Source of the DNA: Haemonchus contortus
Taxonomy: Eukaryota > Nematoda > Chromadorea > Rhabditida > Trichostrongylidae
Assembly: GCA_000469685.2 (NCBI GenBank)
Contig: LS997563.1
Location: 1,378,869-1,442,868, forward strand
Length of the DNA stretch: 64,000 nt
Reading direction: 5' to 3'
Below the pieces are notes generated by a model. It was not told the DNA's origin. It saw nothing but the letters and a program-made list of their open reading frames with translations, and did not search any database. The translations under genes were made by a program, and so were the position numbers. Numbering within the stretch: position 1 is the stretch's first letter; every line of letters begins with the position of its first letter. Positions 36,546 through 49,200 of the stretch are shown piece by piece.

Positions 36546-39500
36546 TAAACCCCTTCTGCCCGTTTAGTTAACTATAGTTCAGAATAATTTTACTAAATCA
36601 GCGACAGAAAACAGATCCAGACGATTTAGATGGAAAGGCTATCGTACTCTCATCCGATAATACGCGTTCAAGTTTTCTTTTATCTGCTCTGGTTGTATCT
36701 ACGATCCCCACTCGTTCAATGTAAATCATCATTTGTAATACCGGTTCCCTCCTAACAATTTTTATTGCATCCAATAAATGCGGAGTATAACCTCGGCATC
36801 ACCATCGCTCTTTCGCTTTTCTGTTCAAATCCACTATAAGAGAGTAAAAACTTAAAAAGTAAGAGCATTAGCCGTTCCAGATGGAACTGAGCTAAGCAAT
36901 GAAGCAACGTGACACTATGATGTAAACAATTTGTGGAGAAAATAGAAATTCTCATCAAAAATATGTCCGCCTCCTTGCACATGGGACATGCTTTTTCACA
37001 CAAATTATAAGTAGCGTATGTTGAATCATGGTGGCTTACGTATATGTCCCCATCTTCTTCCTCGATAGCACTTACTCCTTTCGCTGGAGTACAGCACCGT
37101 TCGAAGCTTTCATCATGCCCTCTGCGCCGATCCTAGATCAAAATGGGTACTCGATCCGCTGATCTTTACAAAATCCCACATTACTAGAGACCTATACGGG
37201 TAGCATAAGGAATCCAAACTCAAAGCCAGGGTTCAAGACACAGCTGGGAAATTCATGGAGCTCCTTTGTGTGGTATGGCATCAGTGATAACCCGTGAAAT
37301 ACTCTTATCAGTTCACTTTGGAAACTACATATCATAGAACAGTCTATAGCCAAGTGATAAGAGTAGGTTAAACGATATGCGTGACAAGAAAACACCATAA
37401 ACAACTGTTTCGAGAAGCTGCTAACGCCCATATGAAAGGAGACGGCGAGGTTTCTTTCTAATACATAGCCACCAGAAGAGGAGAAAGATTCTAGAAGAAA
37501 CGAGTAAGACCCTCAGCATTTTTCCTCATTCCTAAATACCCTAAATGAATGATCGCCTCAGAAAAGGGTGTGGGTAATATTTGGTTATTCTGATAGCAAG
37601 GAGAGAAGACCACCAGGCAGAACCATTCCTTGAGCTACACCTCCATCCCATTCCATTTACCACAATACATTTACATGACTCTTTTTAGGAGTAAAAACCC
37701 GCGGTGAAAAGGAGACCGTGAGTATTTTCGGGGGCGGGTATTATTTTTCATTAGGGCTGGTCGATACCATGAAGCGGTTCGGAAAGTAGAAGGCACAGTT
37801 GACTTGGACGAGATTTGAACTTTCAGGACATGTAGGCAGTAATAGCTGCTAAAGCACGTGCGCAGTCATTCACTGCGCAGTTATCTATCTTCAGCTGGGA
37901 ATGAAGATACGTGGACCAAATGACACATTGAATCTAGCCATCTGGGCGATTAGTGTAAACATTACACCCAAAGTCCAACTGAAGCCTTCAAAACAATACA
38001 AAAATAAGGTCAACTACGGAACACCTCAGGTTCTGACGAAATCGGCAAGGCCGAAATATTAGCAAACAAAGCTACATTCTCTTGGGCAGTACTTCACGAT
38101 CACATCCAAGACATCAGACAAGCCAAACTTCAGGAAATTCCGGCATGATTTCAACTGAAATGTTTCCGATATGGAATGCACAATAAGAATAGCATTGATA
38201 ATGATACTATTGAGGCTGGACTTGGAAATAAAAATTAATTTTGAACTCAGTTACACCCGGTAGGTAGAAGTTAGGTACCCGAATATCGACAAATCTTGTA
38301 GGAGACGAAATCGCTTGGGCAAAACCAGTTGTTACCAATTGTCATTGTCATTTGGTAGTCAGTGGGTAATTTTTTAAGTAGTAAAGGCAGATATTGAGAG
38401 CACGGGCTGAATAGGTGGTCTTTGAAAACTATGTTGCAAGAAGTACACAATTCAAATGATGAGGAATTCGGCCTAGAAGTTAAGAGCATGGCGCGCACTC
38501 GAAAGTATACTCAATCGCTACTGGTTCGTGATTATAATTTATAGAGGAGCGATTAGTTTAGCCAGTGAAGGATGCATCGAAGAAGAAAGTGAAGTCATAC
38601 CAAGCCCAGACATACAGAAGTATAGTACATTGACGTAAAAGTGCCTAAAAGTTAAATTTGAAAGATGGAATAAATCTGGTCCATAAAAACTAGAAGAAAT
38701 CTTCCCAGAGCTAGCTAAGGTTACTGGCGAGAATCAGTGCCCACGTGGAGGTAGCGCAGGCGCTCTATGAGACGTCGCCGTACGTCAGCGTAGAGGTGTA
38801 CCCTGGCAGTGGACATTGTACCTTGATCATCGGCGCCATCAGACCTGCTGTTCCTGCCAGTCGCATTGCGAAACCTAAATGTAAAAGTTCAAAGCAAGGC
38901 ATGGAAACGAAATTCATGGCGAAATACTGAAGCAAAGCGAAATACCAAGTCTCCAAAAGCCGTTCCTAAAATAATCCTAAAAAAATGCGAAAGTTGTTGA
39001 GATACATATCGATCGACTGGTCTGAGAACTACGCAATCATCGCCTTTGCCAGTGTAGCAGAGGTGAGAAAGAAAGAAAGGAGAAAGAAAATGTAGAAAAA
39101 CAATACCATCAAAGGAGAGGATTAACGAAGTTCGTAGAGCTGGTTAACTAGTCCGGAATGCGCCGTGCATTAGCATTTCACTCATAGTCAAAGTTGTGTT
39201 CGAAAGCTTTTTTGGGCAATGTGTTGAAATTTATCACATGAATTTATCACATGGTCATGATCGCCTAGTGTATTTGCTTTTCCAGACAGAATATCATATC
39301 ATCCCGAATATGAGAACACTCCAATAATCGGGACGGTAAACAGTATGCATTCTAACTGCACTCTTATGCGCTTTGTTTTATAACCTATCAATTATATTTT
39401 CTTTTTGCACAAAGGAAAACCTTTGCCACCATAGAGGTTATTCCCCGTCACTGAAAGCTAGAAAACTCACCTATTAAAACTGTCACCAGGAATCATTGTA

Positions 39501-40127
39501 GCTCTTGAACGATAAAGAGAAAGCTATCAGTGACAACGAACTTCAGGATACGCCGCGCATGTGACTTTTCGCTCAAAACCGCACTAGCATCCAACCACCA
39601 GACCAAATGGGAATTTATTGCTCAATGTTTTCAGTATTCCTGTTAGGGCTTACCGATAATTAAGCACTCTTGGATGGTCAAAGTGCTGAAATGTGTTTGG
39701 TACCTTTGCTATCTCCCGTCAGGATCCATCTCATAAGGTGCAAACCTGTACTAATCGAAATCAAATAGAAAATTCTGCATCGAGGAACCCCCTCGTGCGA
39801 GAAATAGATAGATTTCGGATTTTGACAATTCTTTTTAAAATTACCCATATAGTAACCAGAAGTGCTGCATAAACTTGAAAAGGCTCTCCGGTAAACCTTA
39901 AGGTAAACCGGTAAACCCAATAAGGCATTGATTTACGGTATTACAACTGGACCTACTTATGATATTACAAATGGCTGTCCAGAACCAATTCAGATATCCT
40001 TGTGACAACATAACTGCTAGTGTACGAGATTCTGATTGACATCAAATATGACCACTCCTCTAGTATTATAGAATCAGGTTCGCAGATTGCCCTCAAATTT
40101 CGTGCTTCATCCTGCAAGCCTCCTCAA
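36546..40127. other. Intergenic, no gene recognised
   Basis: Only short chance frames and the hammerhead-core-like repeat at 38031. A possible decayed tRNA-like tract lies near 37800-37870. Confidence 0.35.
38031..38061 (+). ncRNA. Hammerhead-core-like motif, copy 1 (candidate)
   Basis: CTGACGA, a 13-base spacer able to form a GGC/GCC stem, then GAAATATTAGC. This matches the CUGANGA...GAAA core order of hammerhead ribozymes. It aligns without gaps over about 45 bases to 52720-52766. Flanking stems I and III were not established, so activity is unproven. Confidence 0.3.
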
Positions 40128-40605
40128 TTATTCACAATTCAAGTGGAAAAATTCACATATTCTTTGCTGAACACATGAAGCCTCCGTTGTCAATTGTAGT
40201 ATTCGTTCGCCGAGCGATTGCTTGGCCCGTTCTTCTGCATATCTCGCCCACTGTTGTTGAGCCTTTCCTATTCTATACGTGAATCCCTTGTTCAAAGGTT
40301 TCTCAGCCTTTTCTGAAACTAGATCATGGCTGGCTGAAAAACTTCTGATATTCACAATGAGGCCTTCCCATTTCTCATATTCGCCTGCTACTCAAAGATG
40401 GTGCTCTACTACCTCGACCTCGAATCGACCATCTCAGGTTTTTCGAAAGTCGAGGACGTGATGAAGAAAGAATAAAGATTGATCATTCGAATCATGTAGA
40501 GTAATTCCCAATGGCTTCCCTCTGCGAAGTAGTACCTCTTCTTCAACAAAATGAACTTGGAACGAGGTCTTTTTATGTCTCCTCATGGTAAAGATAGTCA
40601 TCTTG
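40128..40605 (-). CDS. Doubtful coding exons of an unrecognised gene
   Basis: Two neighbouring minus-strand frames look more protein-like than their surroundings. One starts at 40605 (MTIFTMRRHKKTSFQVHFVE..., 55 codons). The other is a terminal exon candidate from about 40311 to 40128, after a TAGTTTCAG acceptor. It encodes KGFTYRIGKAQQQWARYAEE and then a charged helix ending at a TAA. I do not recognise the family. A strong donor (AAGAAG|GTAAGT) lies upstream near 40699 on the same strand. It may be a real small gene, a remnant or chance. Confidence 0.2.
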
Positions 40606-40745
40606 TGTACCAGTATCGATGTCTCAGAGCATTAAACCCTCTGCTACCACCAAGCATTAAAAAGAGCTCCTCTGAATCCCTCGCCGAGAAGCACTTACCT
40701 TCTTTTTTGCAAATTCTATTGATCAAATCTGTATTTGTTTTGTAA

Positions 40746-43229
40746 ATTCGTAGTATTTGTAAATTTTATTGTAATGCAGTAGTTGGAAGCGTGATCGGAC
40801 TTATCACCACGGATCGAAGCCCGTTCAGGTAATTCGCGCATTCTCTGTATTAGGTTAATGCATAATTATTGCGGATTTTTTCAAAAAATTTCATTTGAAG
40901 AAGCGGTGAAAATACTAAACAAAGAAATCTCTAAATAGTTACTCCGGAAGGTATCCACCATTTACGTCAAGCACTGCTTTCCGTTTGCTAGGCAGGCGGT
41001 TTCCTAAGGTTAAGAATGTTGTTCCATCCCGTAAAGTTCGCTGAGATCGCGAAATGACTCTGCCACCTTCCAAACATTCCCGAAGTAGTAGAGCATAACG
41101 TGGCGAAGGTAACTTTATATGAAGGTAACTTTTTAGTTCTGTTGAGCGAAGCGAGAGGATTATTTCTATAATAAGTACGAATTCTATATTCGAGTTCTAT
41201 CGAGAGAAAAGAACTCGTGAAAAATTTTGAATAATTATGCATCAACCTAATACTTTCTCCGAGGTGGATATTCGCTAGCAGACTCATGTGTAACGATGAA
41301 ACCGTCATGAACAACGTATCTCAATAAATAATTCATAGAAACACTAATATGGCCAATGAGATTAATAGAAAACAATGGTGTGGCGCGTCCCCGACTGCAA
41401 TCAGTACCTAACAATCAACCACCAAAAAATACTGGGTGACTCCTATTCAGTATGCGCACGCAATCGAATTCCATTCAGAACAGTCATACCCTTTGAATGA
41501 CTACTTTATTTGTACATTGACTAGAGTCTAGCAATAACAGCCTGTCTTCCTTTGGACCAGCACGACCAAAAACTCAGAACCGACAAGGCATCGACATGTA
41601 TGTATCAATAAAACTACTTGTATGCCCATGAAATCACGTCGTCTTTACCCAAACCCTACCAAAGGTACAAAGTCCACGAACGAATCGATATTCCCAGAAA
41701 CCACATCTCCACCAGTAGTCACTAGGGAAACAAGTGCGTTCTTTCATCAAATGTTCATTGATTTATTACGGTTGGAAGAAGTACATCATTCTGATTTCAA
41801 CATCTCTTTTTCCCGAGTAATTCACACACACAACATCATCATTTGCATCTTTTATCACTCAATACCAGCAAATACGAGAAAAAACGATGTACAAAAAGAA
41901 ATCTTCACATGATATCAAAATATACAGTGTCAGGATCAGATCACTGATTAACTGCCACAAAACATTACACAAATCAAATTAATACATGCTAGTGATCTGT
42001 TCTACCCAAGGATGTAATGTGAATGGAACGTTGTTTTAGAAATGCTTTCATGATGAACAAATCTACACACAGAAACGAGAAAGAAATAGTTAAACGATCG
42101 ATTCAATCGATCCACAAACAGAACAAAACACATGATACACCATGACAGTTTAATAACACAGAAAGTAAACAATACCTGTCCATTACGGTAAAGAGCGATC
42201 TGTGATGATCGTGTAAGAATGAAAGAATTTTAGTTGGTAGATGATAGCCTTCAGCCAGCCCAAAACTGTATCCCAAGCTCGCGGCACATAACCCTCGATC
42301 ACTTACAAGGTTTCGGAGCACCTTGAAACGGGCGCAGAGCGGCCTCATTGGTAAGAGCCCCTTCTGAAGAGCCAGAGGAGCAATTCTGAAGTAATCCCAG
42401 CGTCCCAGTGTTAATAGCCAGCACAAAACGGTGACCGTTCATTTGGCTTTTCACTCATAAATTTCAGGGTACTTACGAAATCTCAACCACCGCTTGTGCG
42501 CATATGAAACGGTATCGACTACACGCAAGTAAAACAAATCATTTTTGGTTATTCATACCAGGAAATGGGGTCAGTCAATATCACAGTTCCGCACATATGA
42601 CACAGCTCGAACAACTTTAGTTCATTTTCTAGGAAAATCTAGAAGAAGAAGAGTGGAAAAAAGCTAGCTGTCTAAAAATTTAAGCGCCCGCTCAAGATTA
42701 AGAAAGACTTGGAGGAATTGCTTCTCTCACTGTGCAGAACCCACAACTTAAGGATGGAAGAAAATTTTCCAACATTCTGATAAATAAGCTGGAGATTGCA
42801 TCCTCACCCTTTTAAAATAAAAAAATGAAACGGTGTCCCACTTGCACTTGCGACTGCAGGGTGGCGTGTCGTTGACCATCCAGAAAGCATCTGGGACTGA
42901 CTTTGACTTGTCATCAACCCATTACTATCACCAAATAAATACTATCACTATTGATGAACATAACAATAGTAATCTACAGCGCACGATCTCAAACTCCAAT
43001 CAGTGAAAAAAGGGCAAAACATGCTACGGGCAAGTTCTTCTGACTTGCCTTCCATAGAAATTTACATTCTCAAAAGAGAGGGAAAGCTAACAGTAAAGAA
43101 CTCAAACGATGACGAATGTATTATGCACATTTACAATAAGCGGATGTCCGCTATGCACATAAGACTTTAGAAATGATGAATGAAATATAATATCCTACTT
43201 CTTGATGTTATTTGATGATGTGATGTTAG
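40746..43229. other. 3' flank of the BATH gene, no further gene
   Basis: No coding exon recognised. Minus-strand AATAAA signals occur at 41761-41766 and near 41508 and could end the BATH 3' UTR. No nearer consensus was found, so the UTR end is uncertain. Confidence 0.35.
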
Positions 43230-46200
43230 TTATTCATGCGTTAGAAGACGTATACGCTTGGTTGGCGGTTCGATGCCTGACACTGAAATATACAAATCTC
43301 TCTCCATCTTGACCTCTCTTTTAAAACACTACCAATAGCAAATTCAGGTCTAAATAACAGCTCGCTCATTAACTATTCAACATAGACATAGACAATGCGG
43401 AACCCCATGTTCAATCGACGCTGAATGAAAGAAAACGCCTTGAACTTGCAATCAGCCTTACACCCTTACAGAAGGGACGAAAACATGCATGAGAAGGGAG
43501 GTTCGCGGTGCTTAACCTTTGTTGTTAACCTCTCACTATACAGTCAAGGCTGATGGCTTGAGAGAATGAATCGTAATCCCGTGTTCAAATGAGTGCCCTT
43601 AAAATTCAAGTAAAACGTACTGGAAGAGCTCAACGACACTCCATGAAGACTGCTAGCAGCGCTGCTCACACTTCCTATGCACGGCTTTCGTTCACTGGAC
43701 ATATGGGCAACGATTTCCGTCACAAGGCAACCATGATCCCGTGTTAATTCTGCCCAAGTATCTGTCTGAAAATTCTCGAAAATTCTAGAACACAGATTTA
43801 CCAAAAAGAAAGAAAATGCAACAGCTAATAGTAAGAACAGAATCAAAGAATACCAACCTGAATGACACTGTTGATATTCTGCGCAATGAATTTCACCGCC
43901 TCATTTTTTAATTCAGCCGAGTTGTACATATCAGCGTAGACGAGAAATTTACATGCTGTGTCAACAATCAAACCACTCCTCAAAACCTGAATAATTTCCA
44001 GCATACTCAAAACAAATTCGCAGATTGAGCCCCCACCTCTCTAATGCAAGCAAAAAGTTCACTTTTGAATACAACTCACATGATCAGCCATATCCTTCAA
44101 TCCAGGAAGTTGGAATCTGTCCGCAGCGGCGAGTAACTCTAGCCCCATTTGTTGAATGTTGGGTGACCGGCCAGAGTACATATACATTAATAACTCATGC
44201 ATTACCTTAATGACATTAAATAAACTGCCGGTTAGTCAACCCAATTCAATCAAAAAATAAGCGGATTGTCTACAACAACACAACAATAAATAAATAAATA
44301 AATAAACACGAAGACACGATGTGGACTAGAAGAAAAAATAAAAAAATAACGCTGTAACAGTTACCTCGTAATCTATATCTTCCAGGACAACCCGATTTGT
44401 TTTTGCTTCTTCCGTATGCGGCTCTAACATGGCCGCAAAAACTGGAGATCGCGCTGATAGGACTACCTGAATGCGCAAACTGAATGAAACTAGCAATACA
44501 TGAGAAAAACTACTCAGGACATAATGGAAAGGTAATCAACTAGAGGCCCTTTTCCATGTGTTCAAGATCTCAAATCAATGATTACTTTCGAAGAAAACCC
44601 TCAAATTGACTACTACATTAGACATGACATTAGGCCTCTCGTTTTCTTTATCAACCTACGCTTCGACCCACATGGAATCTTATCCATACAGGTTCAGAAT
44701 GTGAATGGCACGATATACAGTAACTTGTAAAGTATGGTGCCATTGACCGCGAGTTAGCGCAGACACAGTTTAACCGGGAAATAAGTAATGCCACTAGACG
44801 CAGGCGTATTTTCCTGAGAAAGCGTGAAGGAAGGGATAAGATTTGTTAAACGTTACCGCCACCAGCTTTTAAACTTGCAATGGGTAGTTATCATTCACAC
44901 AATCGCTACCAAATAGGTTAAAAAAAAAGATCAAAAGAAAGCATGGAGACATCGAATACCTTGTGAACAGGGATTTCTTTATCTCCTACGACAATGGTGA
45001 AATCAGACAGTTTAGCGTCTTTAAATATTGATTCGAGATCCTTTGTTACCTAAAAGACAAATGTTTTGAAATTCCATTGAAATAATCCTCCCATTCCTAA
45101 GAAACACAAAATGGGCGCAATTTCAAGTAAAGATTTACCTCTGCTGGTTTAGGTTCAGGAGGGCCGAGAGTTTTCGGCGCTTGACTAGTTCTCGTTACCG
45201 TATCGAAAGTAACCGTCATATTTAACACCAATTGCAATTCATCTGATGGATGTACATGACTGATGAGAAGATCCCGTCGTATATACTCAAAATACCCATG
45301 GAGCTGAAAGTAAACGGTTGGATTGCATTCTTAATCGCCTGCTGGTTTGCTGAAGTAATGGCTACACAGCAGACCCTGACAACACGAAAGATATTTAGCA
45401 AAGGAAAGTAACATCGGGAGTTTCCGTAAAGAAAAAAAAAAGCCGGAAGTATACCTGTTGGGTTCCTGTATAGACTGTCGTTGGGATTTCCTCATTCCTT
45501 GAGTTAAATACCGTGAACTTGAACTTGGCCTTGAACTGTACATTCGTTTGGTTAGAGAAACACTGAAATACATAAACATTAAGCTGAATTTGATATGATA
45601 ATTTAACAAAACCAGCTAGTACTTAGATGATCCAATCAAAGTTACACAATGAAAATAACAAATTACACAATAATGTCATTTCTGATTCATAAATCGCAAA
45701 AAGAATAAGTAAAAGAGCAGCATAATATTGGGCCCTCAGATGATCAGAGAGCGATTTAAGGATTCACTTTCAATTCCACAACAGTTATCAGTCGGCATCC
45801 CATCACGGCTTTAAGTTCGATAGAAACCTTAAGGGGCGTATTAGACTGTCCGTACCAATTTCACTTCAGATTCATCATCATTTTTACGTCGTGGCTCTAT
45901 CTGAGGAATTGGATCAGGCAATATCAGATCCGGCGCTTCCACTACCCTACTTCTCATCCTCTGGGTATGAAATACTAAATTTCTGAAAAGCAAACATTTT
46001 GACTTCAACCAAAGGATTGTACCTTCACCATCCGAGCAAAACCTGAAGCAGTCGTATTTAGTGATACCCCTCTGTTCCCTCTATTACTAACCCTAATAGC
46101 ATCTCGATCACTATTCCTAATAACATCTCCATCGAGCCCTAAATAACATCAATCATACGCCAACTCACTGAGGAGTGGCCACATAAAAATATTTCCCATA

Positions 46201-49200
46201 TAGCGCTCTCGTCTCGTTCACATACGAAAACACAATCGGTCTCAGCTGCCACTGCAGCGATTTCCAGGGACGTCATGGAAAACATGAATTCAGCACACTG
46301 CTGTTGATCACTGTCAAGCCGCTTTCTCCGTGACAGTTATGGGAGAAAGTTCTTATATCAACATGTTTTCGAGTACTTACCAACTTTGATGTATCACGAG
46401 AAAACAGATAGCGCAATGGATAAAAGATCCCACGTGAAATATTGCTGATTCATGCGAAAAATACTAGATTGCGAATGAAAACAAAAGACGAGCTATTTTG
46501 ACCAACATTCTTGGACAGACCTCTATTTTGCACAGCTGAGGTCATCAAGTTCATTACCTTTAAATATGGTGCATTCCGGGATTGAGAGCAGGAAAACTCG
46601 AAGAGGTTCACAGGATTCCCCTACTATCACTACGGCTACTCATCCTCGGACACAAATAATTTTCCGTCTATTAATCCCGACCATGTCAACAGCCGTCCAC
46701 TAATCGCTCACCAAAATCCTAAACTTGTTTTTCCTATGGCTCACTACTCACACACACTCATTGCGAGCAGTATCAGCTCTGCCAACAGCAGCCAAGCCTA
46801 CAGCCACAGCAGCACCGCACTGTCAACACTTCTAATGACATCCGATGAAAACATGCCCACACCGCGCCAGCCTACTGAACCGCGAATGTGACGAGCTGGC
46901 TGAGTGGCGCTGCTCAAAACAGCCAATATTTTTGTTTTTTCAGCAAAACTAAAGTGGCATAGCGTCCACAGAGCACTAGCACCACCCTGCCAGTTTTGCG
47001 ATAACAACAAGTTCTGCAATACTAACCACGTAACCGTCAAGAATCTTCCTCTGGGAACGTTCGTCTTTTCCCAGCCTTCTCGGTCTCAGCGATTACAGTC
47101 ATCATAATCTTTGAAGCGCCTCGTTTTTCTGTGTGAATTGAAAATCCCACGTTCAATTCAAGCCATCCGGAACGACCCTATTGAATCAGGCAAGATGGCA
47201 AGCGCACGCTCTTATGACTATGGGATTCAGAGCTCAATCATCGAGCATCGTGAATCACACGAATTCCTTCGAACATGCACTCAAACAGCTTATATGGGCC
47301 ATTAACGTTTGATACCCTTCAAATGATGTTTTAATGGTGTACGAGTATAGAACGAAGGAAGGTGATGTGACTGACAAATCTCGAAGACGTAGACCATGCA
47401 TTCGCCCACTACTCAGCTGAGTAGGAAAATTTCATTTAGTAGCAGTTCATACAAAGGTTATGACATTAAACAAAGATTTTCATTCTTCTGAATGTGTTCG
47501 GAATCGATCTCAAAAATCAGAGGTTACCCGAATCAGTACTCTCAGTTAGCCTACTGTATTAAACAATGTAACAGCAGCCCCCACTCAGCAAACTTCGTCC
47601 TTCCGTTTTCAATTCTTCGCTGCATGGTCAAAGTATAATGATGACAAGCGCTGCTGTCTGTCGGTCGGTCTCCACAACCTTTGACCTCTTTCATGGCAGC
47701 TGGTCAGCAAATTTCACAATCTGCCCTTCAATGTTTGGCCGCCACACAGCAAGGCTTAGGCACAAACTCCACATGTTTTCCGTCTAACAATAGAGCGGAT
47801 TTTTGAGGAAATACCAAGCAAGAGTTGGGAAACACATCGACGGGCTGTTGTATGGAAATAAAAACAAAATATACTTATAATATAACATGATAATATCAAT
47901 AATGCAAAAATAAAAACTACAGTTCCAAGAAAGTGGGAAGGAGGTCTAGGAGAACTGGCAGGAAAGAGAAGAATAAGAAGGAAAATAACAGATCGATTCG
48001 TTGCTACTGTCTGACAGGTGTTGACCCCTTTCTAAATGATTTCGTCCAGCCACAAAAGTCTATCATTGCTCGCAATCATGTGTAATGCAGATTCAATTCT
48101 AAATATTTCAGTGTACATAGACTATCAGTATCTCCTTTGCAACATGTTCCTCAAAATCCCTTCGAACTGAAGCTCTACTTTAAACTCTAGGGTTAGACAG
48201 CCCTTTCAATGAATATATTCACATTATGAATTTGTTGGGCTACAGGTCAAAAATTGTTAATTTTCCATAGCTTGCAAACCCATAGTTCGAACAAATGACC
48301 CCAGAAGGTGCTGACCCTTGAGACTCGTGATTCCCTAGCCTGCAAAAGTACACGTACAGCAAATACTACTTTACCAAATCTCTGTCACAGGATGTCTGGA
48401 ATTAGACTGTACTCGGAGAAGCACAAAGGATAAGGGAGGGATGATACACCGTATCCAGATAAGCCTAATCACCAACATGTTTTTTTCTCGAGCACAGGCA
48501 TTAGGCATGGTTTAAAACAAGAGCCAGAAGAGGAGTACACTTTTTTACATGATCAGAACGAATTAAACTAATGATTTTCTGACGAATTCTAGGGTCAACC
48601 CCTCTAATCTCAGAAAAAGTATGGATTCAATTCAATAGAGTACTCGGCAAGAAAATCTCTCGATGTTGATGCTAACCAAAATCGCTTTCAGCCGCATTAC
48701 CAGCTGTGCCAGATTACATTGTTGAGAAGCAGGCTGTGACCTTATATTGCTAACTCACATGACATAAAAAGAGTTCTAACCACGCAAGATAAAAATCTAT
48801 GAAAACGAAGGGTAGAGGACCCTGAAGACAGCTTTTAGTGGGATTAAACGGGCAAGGTCATAGCACAGTGAAAGCACAGAAATACAGGATTGTGCTAACA
48901 TTCAGCTCATTCCATTTATTAATCAGCCCTCATCTCGCATTCGGTTCAACGCGTAATGGGATTGATCCTCAAAACAGTTATCTACTCTCTACCGCGTGGA
49001 ATTTTAGGAACGATACATTGGAAACAGTAGACCATTCACTTAGAAAAAAGGAAAAAGTTAATAACAAATGAAAGAAAAGTTTTCATCAAAAAAAAAGAAA
49101 AGAAAAAAGAGCGGGCAAGCATGAAGAAAACGTACTTGAAAAAAGCTAAAATCTTTATTTGACTCCTTGTTGCCCTGAGGATGTAATCGAATACGAAACG

